Below, piece by piece: positions 22,885 to 34,780 of a stretch of DNA of 64,000 nt. Made by a program: the position numbers and the translations under genes. Every line of letters begins with the position of its first letter. Within the stretch, counting starts at the first letter, position 1. The notes under the pieces are model-generated. The model saw only the letters and a program-made list of their open reading frames with translations. It did not search any database and was not told the origin of the DNA. This stretch comes from Oreohelix idahoensis (taxonomy: Eukaryota; Mollusca; Gastropoda; Stylommatophora; Oreohelicidae): contig JAMPIV010011350.1 in NCBI GenBank assembly GCA_024509875.1, positions 62,001-126,000 on the forward strand. Direction: 5' to 3'.

Positions 22885-25237
22885 CTAGTGAGTTTTTTCC
22901 TTTAACTCTTGAAATGCCAATTCACATTGCGCTGACCAAACAATTTTATCTGGATTTCCCTTGCGAGTCAGATCAGTCAGAGGAGCACATATAGAGTTAA
23001 AATTTTTGATATATTTTTGGTAAAACCCACATAACGACACGAATGATCGCACGTCTTTTTTTGTTTGCGGTCTAGGTGCTCTCTGCAGTTTTTCCAAGTT
23101 CTTGGGGTCAGGGGTCATGTTACCCTGATATACAGTATGTCCCAAGAATTCCAACTCTTTGCATCCAATACAACATTTTGTTGGTCTAGCAGTTAAGTTC
23201 GCTTCTCTGAGCCTATCAAATAACATATTCAGAGAGTTAATGTGTTCTTCAAATGTTTCTGTGGCGACGAGAATATCATCCATGAAATTTGTGATACATG
23301 GATTATTCAAGGGATCAAACAATTTGCGCATCATCCTAGAAAATACACTCGGAGCATTTTTCAATCCGAATGGTAGCATGTTGAATTCATAATGTCCTTC
23401 CGAGGTGCTAAAAGCTAAATAAGGTCTAACTTCAGGCTTCACTGGAATCTGGTAATAGCCTTTGCTAAGATCCACCTTCGAAAAGTATTTTGCCTTGTTC
23501 AATCTGGCAAATAACTGTTTTGTGTCCGGTAATGGATCCACTTGTCCTTCTGTGACAGCATTCAGTTTCCTGTAATCTATGCACAGTCTATGTTCCCCAG
23601 ACGGTTTCCTCAACAAAACTACACTGGAGCTAAAAGAAGATTCACTGTGTGAAATAATCCCTTCTTTCAACAAATAATCTATCTCCTCTTTCAATGCCTT
23701 CTCCTTAGCGAACGGAACAGAATAGGCTCTCATACAGATTGGGTTTGAGTCTACCAGCTTCATGTCATACTGTAGCAAATTTGTATGTCCTGGTTTATCT
23801 GTTAATACATCTGTATGTTCCTCCAGAACCTGTTGAACTCTCTCCCTCTGATTTTTAGTCAGGTGCTTACTGACTTTTACCTGTGCGGCTGTCTCACAGG
23901 GGTGTAATGGGTATTCATGTGAGGTGAGTGGTTCCTTTTTCATTTTAGATGCGATAGCCAAGGTCAGTAAGGGGGTGCTTTCCTGGATTGGTCTGTCCAG
24001 ATACTTCTTTAAAAGGTTTACATGATATATCTTCTCCTTCCCCTTTTTGTCAATTTTATAGTTTGTTCTAGACACCTTCTCTAGAACCGTATATGGACCT
24101 TGCCATCCAATTTGCAACTTATTCTGGCTGCCGGGTAGTAGAAGAAGCACTTTCTCTCCCACAGCTAATTCTCTGTCCTTTGCTTTCCTATTAAAATACG
24201 CTGCATGTTTCTTCCTGGCTTGTCTCAAATTATCATTTGCCAGTTTCCATCCAGCTTTCAGACGAGTGGTCAGCTCGTTCACATATTGATATGATGAGGT
24301 AACAGTCTCTTCTGCTTTCTCATCTGTCCAGGTCCTTAATAATGCTTCTAATGGACCTTTTATTGGCCTCCCAAATAACAGGGTTGCGGGAGCCATCCCG
24401 GTTGAACTATGTGGTACTTCCCGATACGCAAACAACGCAGCGGGCAGAAATTGATCCCACATATCAGGTTTCTCATGTGCCAGCTTCCTCAGGATAGAAA
24501 TGAGAGTCCCATTGAACCTCTCTACCTGGCCGTTCCCTTGTGGATAGTACGGACTACAATGAAAGTGTCTGGCTTGAAATAGCTTAAAAACTTCTTCCGT
24601 TAGTTTCCCATTGAACTGTGAGCCATTATCAGTCAAGATTTGATGCGGGAATCCTAATCTTGTGAATATTGTAAGTAGGGCCTCTGCCACATGTTTCGAA
24701 TCAATTGATGGCAGGGCTACCGTTTCTCCCCACATAGAACAAGTGTCCACCAGAGTAAGGATGTAACTGTTCCTCCTCTTGGTCCGAGTGAGAGGTCCCA
24801 CAATATCCACTGTTACCCTCTCAAAAGGTGTTCCCACTATGGGCATTTCCCCTAGAGTTGCAGGAGCAGTCCAATGCTTTGGAGCTACCCTTTGACATTC
24901 TGGACAGGATTTGACATATCTTTTTATATCTTCCGTTATCCCTGGCCAGAAGTAATGACAAGCTATACGCTGTCCTGTGGCGCTGATCCCCAATGTGACC
25001 ACTGAAGGGAATCGCATGCCCTAGTTCCATCACTTTATCCCTATATGAAGTGGGAAGAACCAGCTGGTTGTGACCATTTTTCCAGTTCCGGCCTTCCTGT
25101 ATATCAATTTGTTCTTCATAAAATACTCTCCCTTGCTTGGAGGTGTGTGGCATTTGGGCAATTTTTTAAAACATGGCTTGAGTGTCCTATCCTCAGCCTG
25201 CGCCTTCCTCATCTCTTCTGGATGAGCATTTATAGGT
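22885..25237 (-). pseudogene. Integrase-reverse transcriptase of element D
   Basis: After the protease the polyprotein carries an integrase zinc-binding domain (split by homopolymer indels at 25077-25081 and 24988-24991). The long frame from 25017 has the RNase H-fold catalytic core: VTVDIVGP, LTDNGSQF and QGNGQVERFNG, with 35 residues between the second Asp and the Glu. A C-terminal binding domain (QIGWQGPYTVLEKV) follows. RT comes next: LLRKPSGEHRLCIDYRKLN, VDLSKGYYQIPV, LPFGLKNAPSVF and the catalytic FMDD. The frame breaks at an A6 run (plus 22893-22898) at the RT/RNase H boundary. Placement of IN before RT is clear from the sequence. Confidence 0.88.
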
Positions 25238-25651
25238 TCACCTTCTTCCTCCTTTTTTCTGTGACCTGGTCTGCACTGTCGCCATGATCACAGGTCTCTC
25301 GGGATTCCCCAAGAAGACGTATCTACACCCCAATATCAGAGGGTAGATTGGTTCATCAATCACTGCTGCTCTGATTTCTCCTTCCACATAGCGAGTTTTC
25401 ACCGTTATCCTTGCGATGGGAAGTGTCATGAGTGGTATGTCCTTAGTCGCCCCTTGTATTTCCACTGTTTCGGTGGTATACTGACTTGGGTCCACTAGGC
25501 TAGCTTTCACAACTGAATCATAATCCAAACCTGTATCATATAGGCACCTTATGGTGACCCCATTACAAATAACATCCTCACAAACTGGGGGGTGATAAGG
25601 TTCCTGCTGTCCATTAGGATTAACCTTTAATCTCTGGTTCCTCGATTTCAT
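25238..25651 (-). CDS. Protease domain of element D
   Basis: A retropepsin-like domain that would cut the Gag-Pol polyprotein. CLYDTGLDYDSVV holds the catalytic DTG, and PLILGCRYVFLG is the flap-to-C-terminal segment with the conserved hydrophobic-Gly motif. It is in frame with gag across one TAA. Its apparent stop is caused by an extra base in a T6 run at 25253-25258 (A6 on the coding strand); with the shift the frame continues toward integrase. Confidence 0.8.
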   Translation of the reverse strand: MKSRNQRLKVNPNGQQEPYHPPVCEDVICNGVTIRCLYDTGLDYDSVVKASLVDPSQYTTETVEIQGATKDIPLMTLPIARITVKTRYVEGEIRAAVIDEPIYPLILGCRYVFLGNPERPVIMATVQTRSQKKGGRR

Positions 25652-25663
25652 TGCAGCAATGTT

Positions 25664-26125
25664 TTAAGGTTTCCTTCTACAAAATTCGGTGTTATGGTTG
25701 TCTTTCTTACACCATTTGCACCATCTCTTTCCTTGGTTAAAAGGTTTTCTTTCATTATATTTTTGGTCATTGAACTGTGAGTTTCTATCACGATAATCAT
25801 TTCGTGGCCTATCAAAATTTGTCCTACCTTTATTAACTTGTTCTCTGGTATCAAATTTATTAAAGTGCTGTGGAGCTGTAAAATTTTCTATTTGTTTCTT
25901 TTTAGAGCCACTTACCTCTGCCTGGGCTGCCTGATACCTCTCAGCGACATTCAAAACCTCCCCCAACCTCTCTGCACCTTGTTCCATGAGAAATTTTCTC
26001 AGGTCTGGAGCCATGGACTCTCTTAATTGCTCTATCATGATCATTTCTTTGAGATCTTGGGTCTTCCCCAGAGCAGTCCATTTCTCCAAATAGGTTTCCA
26101 GTCTGGCAGAGAATTGGGGGTATGT
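25664..26125 (-). pseudogene. Gag C-terminal part of element D
   Basis: Truncated at its N-terminus by the LTR fusion at 26125. The remaining part carries the end of the capsid region (FSARLETYLEKW) and a basic, Asn-rich stretch ending in a CCHC zinc knuckle, CKWCKKDNHNTEFC. An in-frame TAA (25664-25666) follows directly. After 12 bases the same frame continues into protease. A stop between nucleocapsid and protease is where some retroviruses use readthrough, but decay is equally possible. Confidence 0.8.
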
Positions 26126-28364
26126 CTTACGACCTCAAACAGATTTATTCTACTATTATGTATGTTAGCTACGTTTAATGTCTAGGGTAATGAAAAGTGA
26201 TGTGTAGGTAATTAAATACACAGACACACACATGCAAACACTAAGTCTAATAATAATAATAAGCTCTATGATCAAATTAACTAACACTGGCTTTAGAAGT
26301 TTAGATTTTACAATTTTTTGAATTTATTTAGTCCTGAACCAAATGTTTCTTCTGGTCAGGACGTGTGAAACAATATGTATTTATCAATAAAAGTGCATAT
26401 ATATATATTGAATAATCAAATGAAACTGTTATACATAAATATATGGTTACATTGGTTAATATTAATACTAACTACAGTGTCTTTGGAAAACTAGCACTGG
26501 ATGTCTAGTCGGGGTGATGTCATCATGCCCAATCTCTGTTTATAATGTGCATTGTCTTTGAATTATGGACTGAGTTATAGTGTTTATACAACATGGATTT
26601 TATTTCTTTCTTTATTTTATTTGTGGAAAAAGTTGGATGAATCCACAGCAGGCCAGGTTTTCACTTATCTGGCCTGTGACGATGCAGTAAAGAATTCAAA
26701 TGGCCCACTCCTCACAAGTGCTGGAGTAAAATGATGGGCTTCCAAATCATCCACTCATAGATCTCTTCACAAGCATCTGACACTAGTGTAGTGCCAGACC
26801 AGAAACTCTGAAACCAAAATTTGTGCCATGTGTCAACACACTGCCTACTGCACCAATTTTACACACAACAACGAAAAAACATTACAAAGATCGGGTCAGA
26901 TCTCTCTGACCAACTTAGCACATCTCACCCAGGTGGTATCAAATAGTACCAGTTTCCCATGACTGCATTGCATCCGAAATATGTTCAATAGTTTCCTCTT
27001 CCATCCAATAAGGTGGGTGATATGTTCCCACTGATCTCAAATATAGATCTGTCTTCCATAGTCTTAGATATGTTTTCCTATATTATTTAGTTGCCTCTAG
27101 GCCCTGGACTGCTGCTGGGGACCTAGAGTAAGCACTCACTTGTCGTAATCCTTTTTCAGGACATGGCAGTATCAATCACTCAAAATATTAAAATTAAAAA
27201 AGGTAAATGCTTTTTCCCTTACCACAATTCAAAATTGAGAACACAGTTACGTAGTACAAGCAAAACTCAGCTGAGCTGCTGGCTAGATTAGGGCGTCCCA
27301 CTGATAATATTTAATATTTCCTGGAAATCACACCTCTAGCATTAACGAACTGTGTAAATGGACAGTCTTCTTCAAAATGGCACTAGCGGGCGTCTGTCTT
27401 TTGATAATATGAAAACTTCTGTCCAATCAGCGAACTTCCCCTCTACCTTTCAAATATTCAAATTACAAATGTCCAATTTCGGTCCAGTCTCAGTCTAGTG
27501 TGTAGTATTTTTCTGTCGGTCTGTCCGTCCCAACTTGGTTTTTCCCAAAATTACACTTGTTTTTGGACGAAACTACAAAAAAAAACTACACAAATTTTGT
27601 CTCCCCCTACTTCTAAGATTCTCTGCTAAGTTATTTTTAGCTACTATCATCCTACCCTGCCCCTAGTCCACCTGCAGTTTGTTTTTGCATTTTTAGTCTC
27701 AAGGACGTCAAAATGTAACTTTAGTGAAAATATGCACAAAAAACTGTCTGCTAGTCCGTATTGAACAATACAGTCTTTTGTCAATATCTTCCGTGTTATC
27801 TGTCCGTCTGTGTAATTAAAATTATATTATTTTTCAGATTAAGATGGGCTATCAAACTAGCTAGTTTTTATTCTCCTAAACTTATTATTAAGAAAAAACC
27901 TACTTTTTTCAAGGTTAGTTTTAAAATTTGTTTTTGAACCTTAGTGTACGGCGTTTGCCGCTATATTCAAACTAAAACGACTAATTACCGTAAAACGTCC
28001 AAGATACGTCTGTTTCTAACAAGAGCTAAGGTCGTTTTTCTTCCAATTCCTTACATTGTGTCAACTAGTGGCGTAATTTTTTTCTTTAAAAAAACTACAA
28101 ATTGCGTCTTTTAGTCTTTAGATTCAAACACGTGTTCAGACAGTCACATTTTTTTTCTTTTATCTCCGTTACTACCCCGTCTAAAAGGATAGGTCGTTTA
28201 GTCTGCATGTTCTAACTAGTTAGTTTCAATGGCGCTAGAAAACGCAGGCGTGGGCGAGAATGTATCATCGTACCTTACTTATATTTTTATCCCTACATGT
28301 TATTTTACCTATTATCTTTATAAATGGAGGAATTTTAACGCTGCATCACTGTAATTTCACCACA
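26126..28364 (-). repeat. 5' LTR of element D (right copy, truncated)
   Basis: Collinear with 20142-22370 with few substitutions. It is joined at 26125/26126 to the middle of gag, so about 121 bp of LTR, the leader and the 5' part of gag are lost. ORF 26552-26734 exists only in this copy. Confidence 0.9.
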
Positions 28365-29760
28365 ACGCTATCAAGCTAAGGAGCAGGCCGTCAAAAAAAT
28401 ACTTGAGGAGAAGCGGGGAAAAAGCCAATAGAATGAAATTTGACTAATTAATTAACAGCTCTTTTATCAAAACATTTTTTGGTAAAAGGTAGTACATCTT
28501 TTTGAAACCTTGCCTTGATACGTATTTTTAAAAACACACACACCAACAATTCCAAATAAATATTTTATTACTCCGTCTCCGAATCATTATTTAAGGACGT
28601 ATCAACTTGAACGACTAGATCTGACGACTAATCAATAAGTATTCGGGCGAAATAGAACATTCTGGCTAAAAATCTCCAAATCTAGTTTTTCAATGGATGT
28701 GCGGGAACATTCTGTGATTTTTTCATTTCCATTTAATTGGTGTGGTCTTCATGGCACCCAGTGATCAACCCCCCTAAACTTTCGTTCAACCTTTTAAAAC
28801 TACTAAATGTGATCAATTCTTACCTACAGCAAGGTATATCGTATTGTGCAAATCCGCTTGTCTACACATTTTCATGTTTTAAAGGCGTACGCATTCTTCA
28901 AAATGGTGTGTTTGTCCCTTTTTCGTATTTTTATCAGAAAGTTTTCGGGATTTTATCTTTTTACCACACAGGTCGTTTCACTCAGACAATTAGCATATAT
29001 GGGATTAGTGGTGCTGCTATAAAGCAGATTCTTTTTAATTACATGGATGACCTGGAATTGTGAGCTTTAATGAATTTGTTTCGTCACCGGTTGGAGATCT
29101 TTATATGGAAGGCTTCTATCTTTTAACATCAACCAGACTTGACGAACATTGATTGATAAAGGTGATGATTTCACCTTGAGAACAATTCACCAGTCAACTT
29201 TAATTCGTCAACTTTTGTACAGCTCATGCAATTTAAGATGCATGCAGAAATCAAAGCAGAATAGAAGTCGTCGTGTCATATCTTTTGCAAATAATTAGTT
29301 AGCCATTCTGTCTTTCTCAGATTTTCTCATTTGTAAAACTGTTCTTCCAAAAATGTACAATTACCTCAAGCTGACCGCATGGATAAGACTAGAAGTGAAG
29401 TTGAAAGTCGCAACCAAGGTGGAGTGCGTTCAATTCCTAGCGCAGGCTGGAAACCACAACAGCAGGAGTCATGACACAAGTGGGCCTGGAGCCTGCACCC
29501 TTTTTGGAGTTTAAATGAGATTAAAGGACCGTAACACTTGTCAGATGGAGTACTGCTTCTGATGATCAGATTGCATCCTGTTGTAACGCTCTGTTATAGA
29601 GTTTACAATCATCAGCATTCAAACTATTCTTGCAAAAAAGTCTTACTTGAGGTGACTGTATAATCAAATGTTCAAGATTAATTATTCATGTAGTTCAACA
29701 TGCCTTTCGAAAGTGATAGTTAATGCTTGCAAAGTCTCATAATATTAATCAAAAGCACGT
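28365..29760. other. Unassigned DNA right of element D
   Basis: No gene is recognised. Across D's empty site (up to 20019, then 28370 on) a frame reads SERYQAKEQAVKKILEEKRG before a stop at about 28431, which looks like the end of a coding segment but is only about 45 codons. ORF 28737-29063 has no recognisable domain. Confidence 0.4.
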
Positions 29761-29763
29761 TTT

Positions 29764-30045
29764 GAGCGTCCGATTGACAAAGTGGTTAGAGCGCTGGTCT
29801 CTCGTGGCAAAGGTACCAGGTTCAAAACATGATAGCGTCACGCTCCAATCTACCCAGCTGTAAATGGGTACCTGACTCTGTGAGCTAGGGAAGGAAAAGA
29901 CAGAACTGGTCACCCCACCTCTTGAAGCTGGACCTAGAATAGTGAAGTCTCTAACGCTTTCCTCCCCTGCGGCAGTATCTGCTTGGGGGGGGGGGGGGGC
30001 ACCTTTACCTATGTCTTGAAGAGCGAAATAAAAATCTTCAACCAC
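29764..30045 (+). mobile_element. tRNA-derived SINE
   Basis: The 5' part resembles a tRNA gene with an A-box-like AGTGGTTAGAGCG at about 29781 and a B-box-like GGTTCAAAACA at about 29818, the internal RNA polymerase III promoter. It is followed by a tRNA-unrelated body (CAGCTGTAAATGGGTACC at about 29868) of a kind common in molluscan and other metazoan SINEs. A G15 run lies at about 29985-29998. The minus-strand ORF across it is an artefact. Confidence 0.7.
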
Positions 30046-30189
30046 TTACAGTTTGTAAAAAAAAACTTCATGAAACTGAAGTTTCAGTCTCTCACATGCA
30101 GGAAATGTCAGAATTTCTAGAACTATCTCAGCGTTACTTCTGCAACATGAATTTATTCCTCTTTACATGCGTCTTGGTCTGTATTCGTT

Positions 30190-30560
30190 CATATCTGTCA
30201 GTTCAGGCACAGGTCTTCAACAAATAAATGCCTTGCCTTCTTGATCTAGGCAACACTTTCAAGATATTCCCATGTCTTCTTTAGCCCCTTCTAGTCTGTG
30301 ACTTAATTCCCTAATCCATGCGTTTTTAAAAATCTCCCTCTTTTTCTCTTAACCTGAGATTTCCAGCACAAGGACTACCTTGTAATGCTATGTACTGGAT
30401 TTCTGGGTAATTATTCCATCCAACGCCAGGATCGTCTCCTCGTCTCTTATTCCACTTGTTTGGTTCATTCCATCAGTCCAACATTGGTTATCCTGCCACA
30501 TTTACTGATGTTTTTTGGCTTTGAGTTTCTAAAAGATGGGATTGCCTCTCTTTTCACCAA
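30190..30560 (-). mobile_element. Degenerate LINE (family b) 3' fragment
   Basis: Similar to the minus-strand LINE at 36465-37007: both share the CCAGCACAAGGACTACCTTG / CCAGAACAAGGACTGCCTTG segment and the downstream order of blocks. It is more diverged than the other copies and has no open frame. Confidence 0.6.
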
Positions 30561-31004
30561 TCCTTAGTCACCTAAACGACATGCCTGGTAGGTTTCTGTG
30601 TTATTATTCATTGTTCCGCTTTCCGGTCCCACGTCTTGGTATGACTGTTGATAAAACGGTGTCTGGAAATTATTATTTTTTCTTAACACGATTTGAAAAC
30701 GTCAATAGGCAATCCACCCCGGCAATAGACCAGGACAATGAAAATTCGAAAGAAGAACCACTTTTCAAGACTACTCGAAAGACCTTTTAGCACACCACCG
30801 CGGTAATTGATCTCATGATGTGCTGTATGTTTTTGCACGTCCCATATGACCCCAGTCAAGATATAATTTACTTCAGTAACCATTCTCCGATCGACTAACA
30901 TTTACACCCTCACTAAAACTACAATGCATTCACTTACTACATTCTTTCCTATATCTCGAATCTTAAGCTACATCATCTACATGGAGATGAAAGCTGGGAA
31001 CAGA

Positions 31005-31135
31005 AGTGAAAACGGTGAGAAAGACGTTGAAAGAACTTGAGATGATGGCACGTGACAGGAGGACTTGGCATATGTTCGTTGAAGTCCTATGCTTCTTGTG
31101 AAGCTAAAGGGTATTGATTGATTGACTGAAACTAA
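31005..31135 (+). mobile_element. LINE (family b) 3' terminus, plus strand
   Basis: It reads the C-terminal codons of the family (TLKELEMMARDRRTWHMFVE-like in one frame) and ends in a tail TTGATTGATTGACTGA at about 31119. Such simple-repeat tails are typical of RTE-type LINE 3' ends. Confidence 0.65.
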
Positions 31136-31689
31136 GTCTAGTGACGTGGCCTACGTCCAGATTAATCGTTTCTCGAATTTTACGATGAAACTGGGTATAA
31201 TCCTGGCGTGAAAATCTAAACTTTTCCTCACTCCAGCAAATCGTCCCCTACTTACAGTGTTCAGTACTGAAAATGTTTTCCCGCCGTTCAACCGAACTCG
31301 AACAAAGCTATATTTATCTCTTACGCAACATACTGAAAAAACAATCTTGTTTATAAATTCCCACAAAGTTATTTCTTGTCTATCATATAATAATGAATCT
31401 ATTTACTCGTCCTATGTAATGGTCAAAGACTTTATCTTATTTGCTTTTGTATTTCTATAGATCGTGGTGTAATCTAGATATAGTTATCGATATTGTTCTA
31501 TTTTTCACCTCACCTCATTAGCTGTCACATATATTTATTGATGAAGACAGAAAACGCGATGAACCTAAGGTTTCATTGGTAGATTGCACATTAAACGTAG
31601 CCGGGTTATCAGCATTCTAACCAACAAATTATTCGGGTTAGAAAATGAACTTGTTATTTGTGATAACTCATATAATCAAACAACTTCGT

Positions 31690-31815
31690 CTTCTTCTTTG
31701 ATCCTTAGCCTCCGACTGTCAAAGCAGTCAGTAGCCATCACGCCTGCTAGCGTTTTGTAGGGCAGAAACAGTGCCCCAGCTCTGGTTCATTCTTTGCATC
31801 TCGGCCTCTACAGTA
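31690..31815 (-). mobile_element. 3' fragment of the 17755-19735 LINE family
   Basis: Matches 17758-17912 with an internal gap, including CAGTAGCCATCACGCCT and CTCTGGTTCATTC. Non-coding remnant. Confidence 0.65.
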
Positions 31816-31852
31816 AATGTATGTAAACGTGAATCAAACAACTATCAGAATA

Positions 31853-34780
31853 TTAAATCAATCAGTCAATACCTGTTAGCTCCTTAAGAAGAATAAGACT
31901 TCAATAAATAATGCCACACCCTCCTGTCACGTGACATCAGCTCAAGTTCTTTCTACGTCTTCCTCATCATTTTAATTTCTGTCTCCAGTTATCTTCTCTG
32001 TCTCCAGTTCTCTTCTCTGTCTCTAGTTCTCTTCTCTGTCTCTAGTTCTTTTCTCTGTCTCTAGTTCTCTTCTCTGTCTCTAGTTCTCTTCTCTGTCTCC
32101 AGTTCTCTTCTCTGTCTCCAGTTCTCTTCTCTGTCTCCAGTTCTCTTCTCTGTCTCCAATTCTCTTCTCTGTCTCTAATTCTCTTCTGTGTCTCCAGTTC
32201 TCTTCTGTGTCTCCAGTTCTCTTCTCTGTCTCCAGTTCTCTTCTCTGTCTCCAGTTCTCTTCTCTGTCTCCAGTTATCTTCTCTGTCTCTAGTTATCTTC
32301 TCTGTCTCCAGTTCTCTTCTCTGTCTCCAGTTATCTTCTCTGTCTCTAGTTATCTTCTCTGTCTCCAGTTATCTTCTCTGTCTCCAGTTCTCTTCGCTGT
32401 CTCTAATTCTCTTCTGTGTCTCCAGTTCTCTTCTGTGTCTCCAGTTCTCTTCTCTGTCTCCAGTTCTCTTTTCTGTCTCCAGTTCTCTTCTCTGTCTCCA
32501 GTTCTCTTCTCTGTCTTCAGTTCTCTTCTCTGTCTCCAGTTCTTTTCTCTGTCTCCAGTTCTCTTATCTGTCTATAGTTATCTTCTCTGTCTCCAGTTCT
32601 CTTCTGTGTCTCCAGTTCTCTTCTCTGTCTCCAGTTCTCTTCTCTGTCTCCAGTTCTCTTCTGTCTCCAGTTCTCTTCTCTGTCTCCAGTTCTCTTCTCT
32701 GTCTCTAGTTTTCCTTTCTGTCTCCAGTTCTCTTCTCTGTCTCCAGTTCTCTTCTCTGTCTCCAGTTCTCTTCTGTGTCTCCAGTTCTCTTCTGTGTCTC
32801 CAGTTCTCTTCTCTGTCTCCAGTTCTCTTCTGTGTCTCCAGTTCTCTTCTCTGTCTCCAGTTCTCTTCTCTGTCTCCAGTTCTCTTCTCTGTCTCCAGTT
32901 CTCTTCTCTGTCTCCAGTTCTCTTCTCTGTCTCCAGTTCTCTTCTCTGTCTCCAGTTCTCTTCTCTGTCTCCAGTTCTCTTCTCTGTCTCCAGTTCTCTT
33001 CTCTGTCTCCAGTTCTCTTCTCTGTCTCCAGTTCTCTTCTCTGTCTCCAGTTCTCTTCTCTGTCTGCAGTTATCTTCTCTGTCTCCAGTTATCTTCTCTG
33101 TCTCCAGTTCTCTTCTCTGTCTCCAGTTATCTTCTCTGTCTCCAGTTCTCTTCTCTGTCTCTAGTTCTCTTCTCTGTCTCCAGTTCTCTTCTCTGTTTTT
33201 GTTCTCTTTTCTGTCTCCCGTTCTCTTCTCTGTCTCTAGTTCTCTTCTCTGTCACCAGTTCTCTTCTCTGTCTCCAGTTATCTTCTCATTCTCCAGTTCT
33301 CTTCTCTGTCTCCAGTTCTCTTCTCTGTCTCTAGTTCTCTTCTCTGTCTCCAGTTCTCTTCTGTGTCTCCAGTTCTCTTCTCTGTCTCCAGTTCTCTTCT
33401 CTGTCTCCAGTTCTCTTGTCTGTCTCTAGTTCTATTCTCTGTCTCCAGTTTTCTTCTCTGTCTCCAGTTCTCTTCTCTGTCTCCAGTTCTCTTCTCTGTC
33501 TCCAGTTATCTTCTCTGTCTCCAGTTCTCTTCTCTGTCTCCAGTTCTCTTCTCTGTCTCTAGTTCTCTTCTCTGTCTCCAGTTCTCTTCTCTGTCTCCAG
33601 TTCTCTTCTGTGTCTCCAGTTCTCTTCTGTGTCTCCAGTTCTCTTCTCTGTCTATAGTTCTCTTCTGTGTCTCCAGTTATCTTATCTGTCTCCAGTTTTC
33701 TTCTCTGTCTCCAGTTCTCTTCTCTGTCTCCAGTTCTCTTCTCTGTCTCCAGTTCTCTTCTCTGTCTCCAGTTCTCTTCTCTGTCTCCAGTTCTCTTCTC
33801 TGTCTCCAGTTCTCTTCTGTGTCTCCAGTTCTCTTCTCTGTCTCCAATTCTCTTCTCTGTCTCCAGTTCTTTTCTCTGTCTCCAGTTCTCTTTTGTGTCT
33901 CCAGTTCTCTTCTCTTTCTCCAGTTCTCTTCTCTGTCTCCAGTTCTCTTCTCTGTCTCCAGTTCTCTTCTGTGTCTCCAGTTCTCTTCTGTGTCTCCAGT
34001 TCTCTTCTCTGTCTCCAGTTCTTTTCTCTGTCTCCAGTTCTCTTCTGTGTCTCCAGTTCTCTTCTCTGTCTCCAGTTCTCTTCTCTGTCTCCAGTTCTCT
34101 TCTGTGTCTCCAGTTCTCTTCTGTGTCTCCAGTTCTCTTCTCTGTCTCCAGTTTTCTTCTCTGTCTCCAGTTCTCTTCTCTGTCTCCAGTTCTCTTCTGT
34201 GTCTCCAGTTCTCTTCTCTGTCTCCAGTTCTCTTCTCTGTCTCCAGTTTTCTTCTGTCTCCAGTTCTCTTCTCCATGTGTTTTTTTTTGGTCTACCTTTG
34301 CTTCTCTTACCTCGGGGATTCCAGAACAAGGACTTCTGTGTAATGTTTTAAACAGGTTTCCTCAGTGAGTGTCCTATCTATCGTCGGCATCTTCTTCTCA
34401 TCTCTTAGTCCACTAGCACTTGTCTGGTTCTTGTCACTAGTTCCATTTTGGTGACCGTGTTATATCATTTCAATCTTTTTATTCTACGCAAACACCTATT
34501 TATGAATGTATGAACCTTTAGTTTATTTTTATTTTTACTTTTTTTTTTGTTCTCCATGTTTCGTGGCCATACAATAGGACTGACTATGCATTTGAGTTGA
34601 AGATTGTTATTTTAGTGTGCTTGATTTCTCTTGATCTCCATATGTTTCCTAATGCAATGAAAGCTTCTCTTGCTTTTAATATTCTTATTTTGATATCCTT
34701 GTATGTCCCTCCAACTTTGTCTATATTACTGCTAAGATATGTGTATGATTCTACATATTGTAGTGGTGTTTCTTCGAGTT
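31853..34780 (-). mobile_element. LINE (family b) copy swollen by an internal 19-bp array
   Basis: Left of the array (31853-31977) lies the 3' end of the LINE with an ATCAATCAGTCAAT tail. Right of it (34274-34780) the LINE continues as in the copy at 36590-37007. In that other copy the same junction is a single short stretch (TTCCAGCTCTCTTCTCCATG). The array therefore arose inside the coding sequence for the WRRELETE segment of the LINE C-terminus and did not insert from elsewhere. Confidence 0.85.
31978..34273. repeat. 19-bp minisatellite array, about 120 copies
   Basis: The unit is AGTTCTCTTCTCTGTCTCC, repeated for 2.3 kb with recurring variants (ATCTTC for CTCTTC, GTGTCTCC, CTCTAG). Nineteen is not a multiple of three, so every reading frame translates the same 19-residue cycle. 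All plus frames are open over hundreds of codons except where a TAG variant falls in frame, and minus frames near 33677-34329 are also open. The minus frame starts with LINE residues (KGRPKKNTWRRELETE) and runs into the repeat. The plus strand is strongly pyrimidine-rich. Confidence 0.95.

Larger units (their letters stand above)
20020..28364 (-). mobile_element. LTR retrotransposon D, Gmr1-like (PR-IN-RT-RNase H order)
   Basis: Bounded by TG...CA LTRs and a 5-bp TSD (ACGCT). The left LTR is 20020-22370. The right LTR is 26126-28364 and lacks its first 121 bases because a deletion fused gag directly to it, removing the leader and the Gag N-terminus. A purine tract (AGGTGGGGAGATG on the minus strand) abuts the left LTR. 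Internal coding runs on the minus strand and keeps integrase ahead of reverse transcriptase, the order of the Gmr1 clade and not of ordinary Ty3-like elements. Four of its frame breaks fall in homopolymers. Confidence 0.9.

Noticed and set aside
32207..34368. Several long ORFs (up to 375 codons) on both strands
   Set aside because: They only translate the 19-bp repeat, which lacks stops in most frames. Peptides are a 19-residue cycle with no gene-like features.
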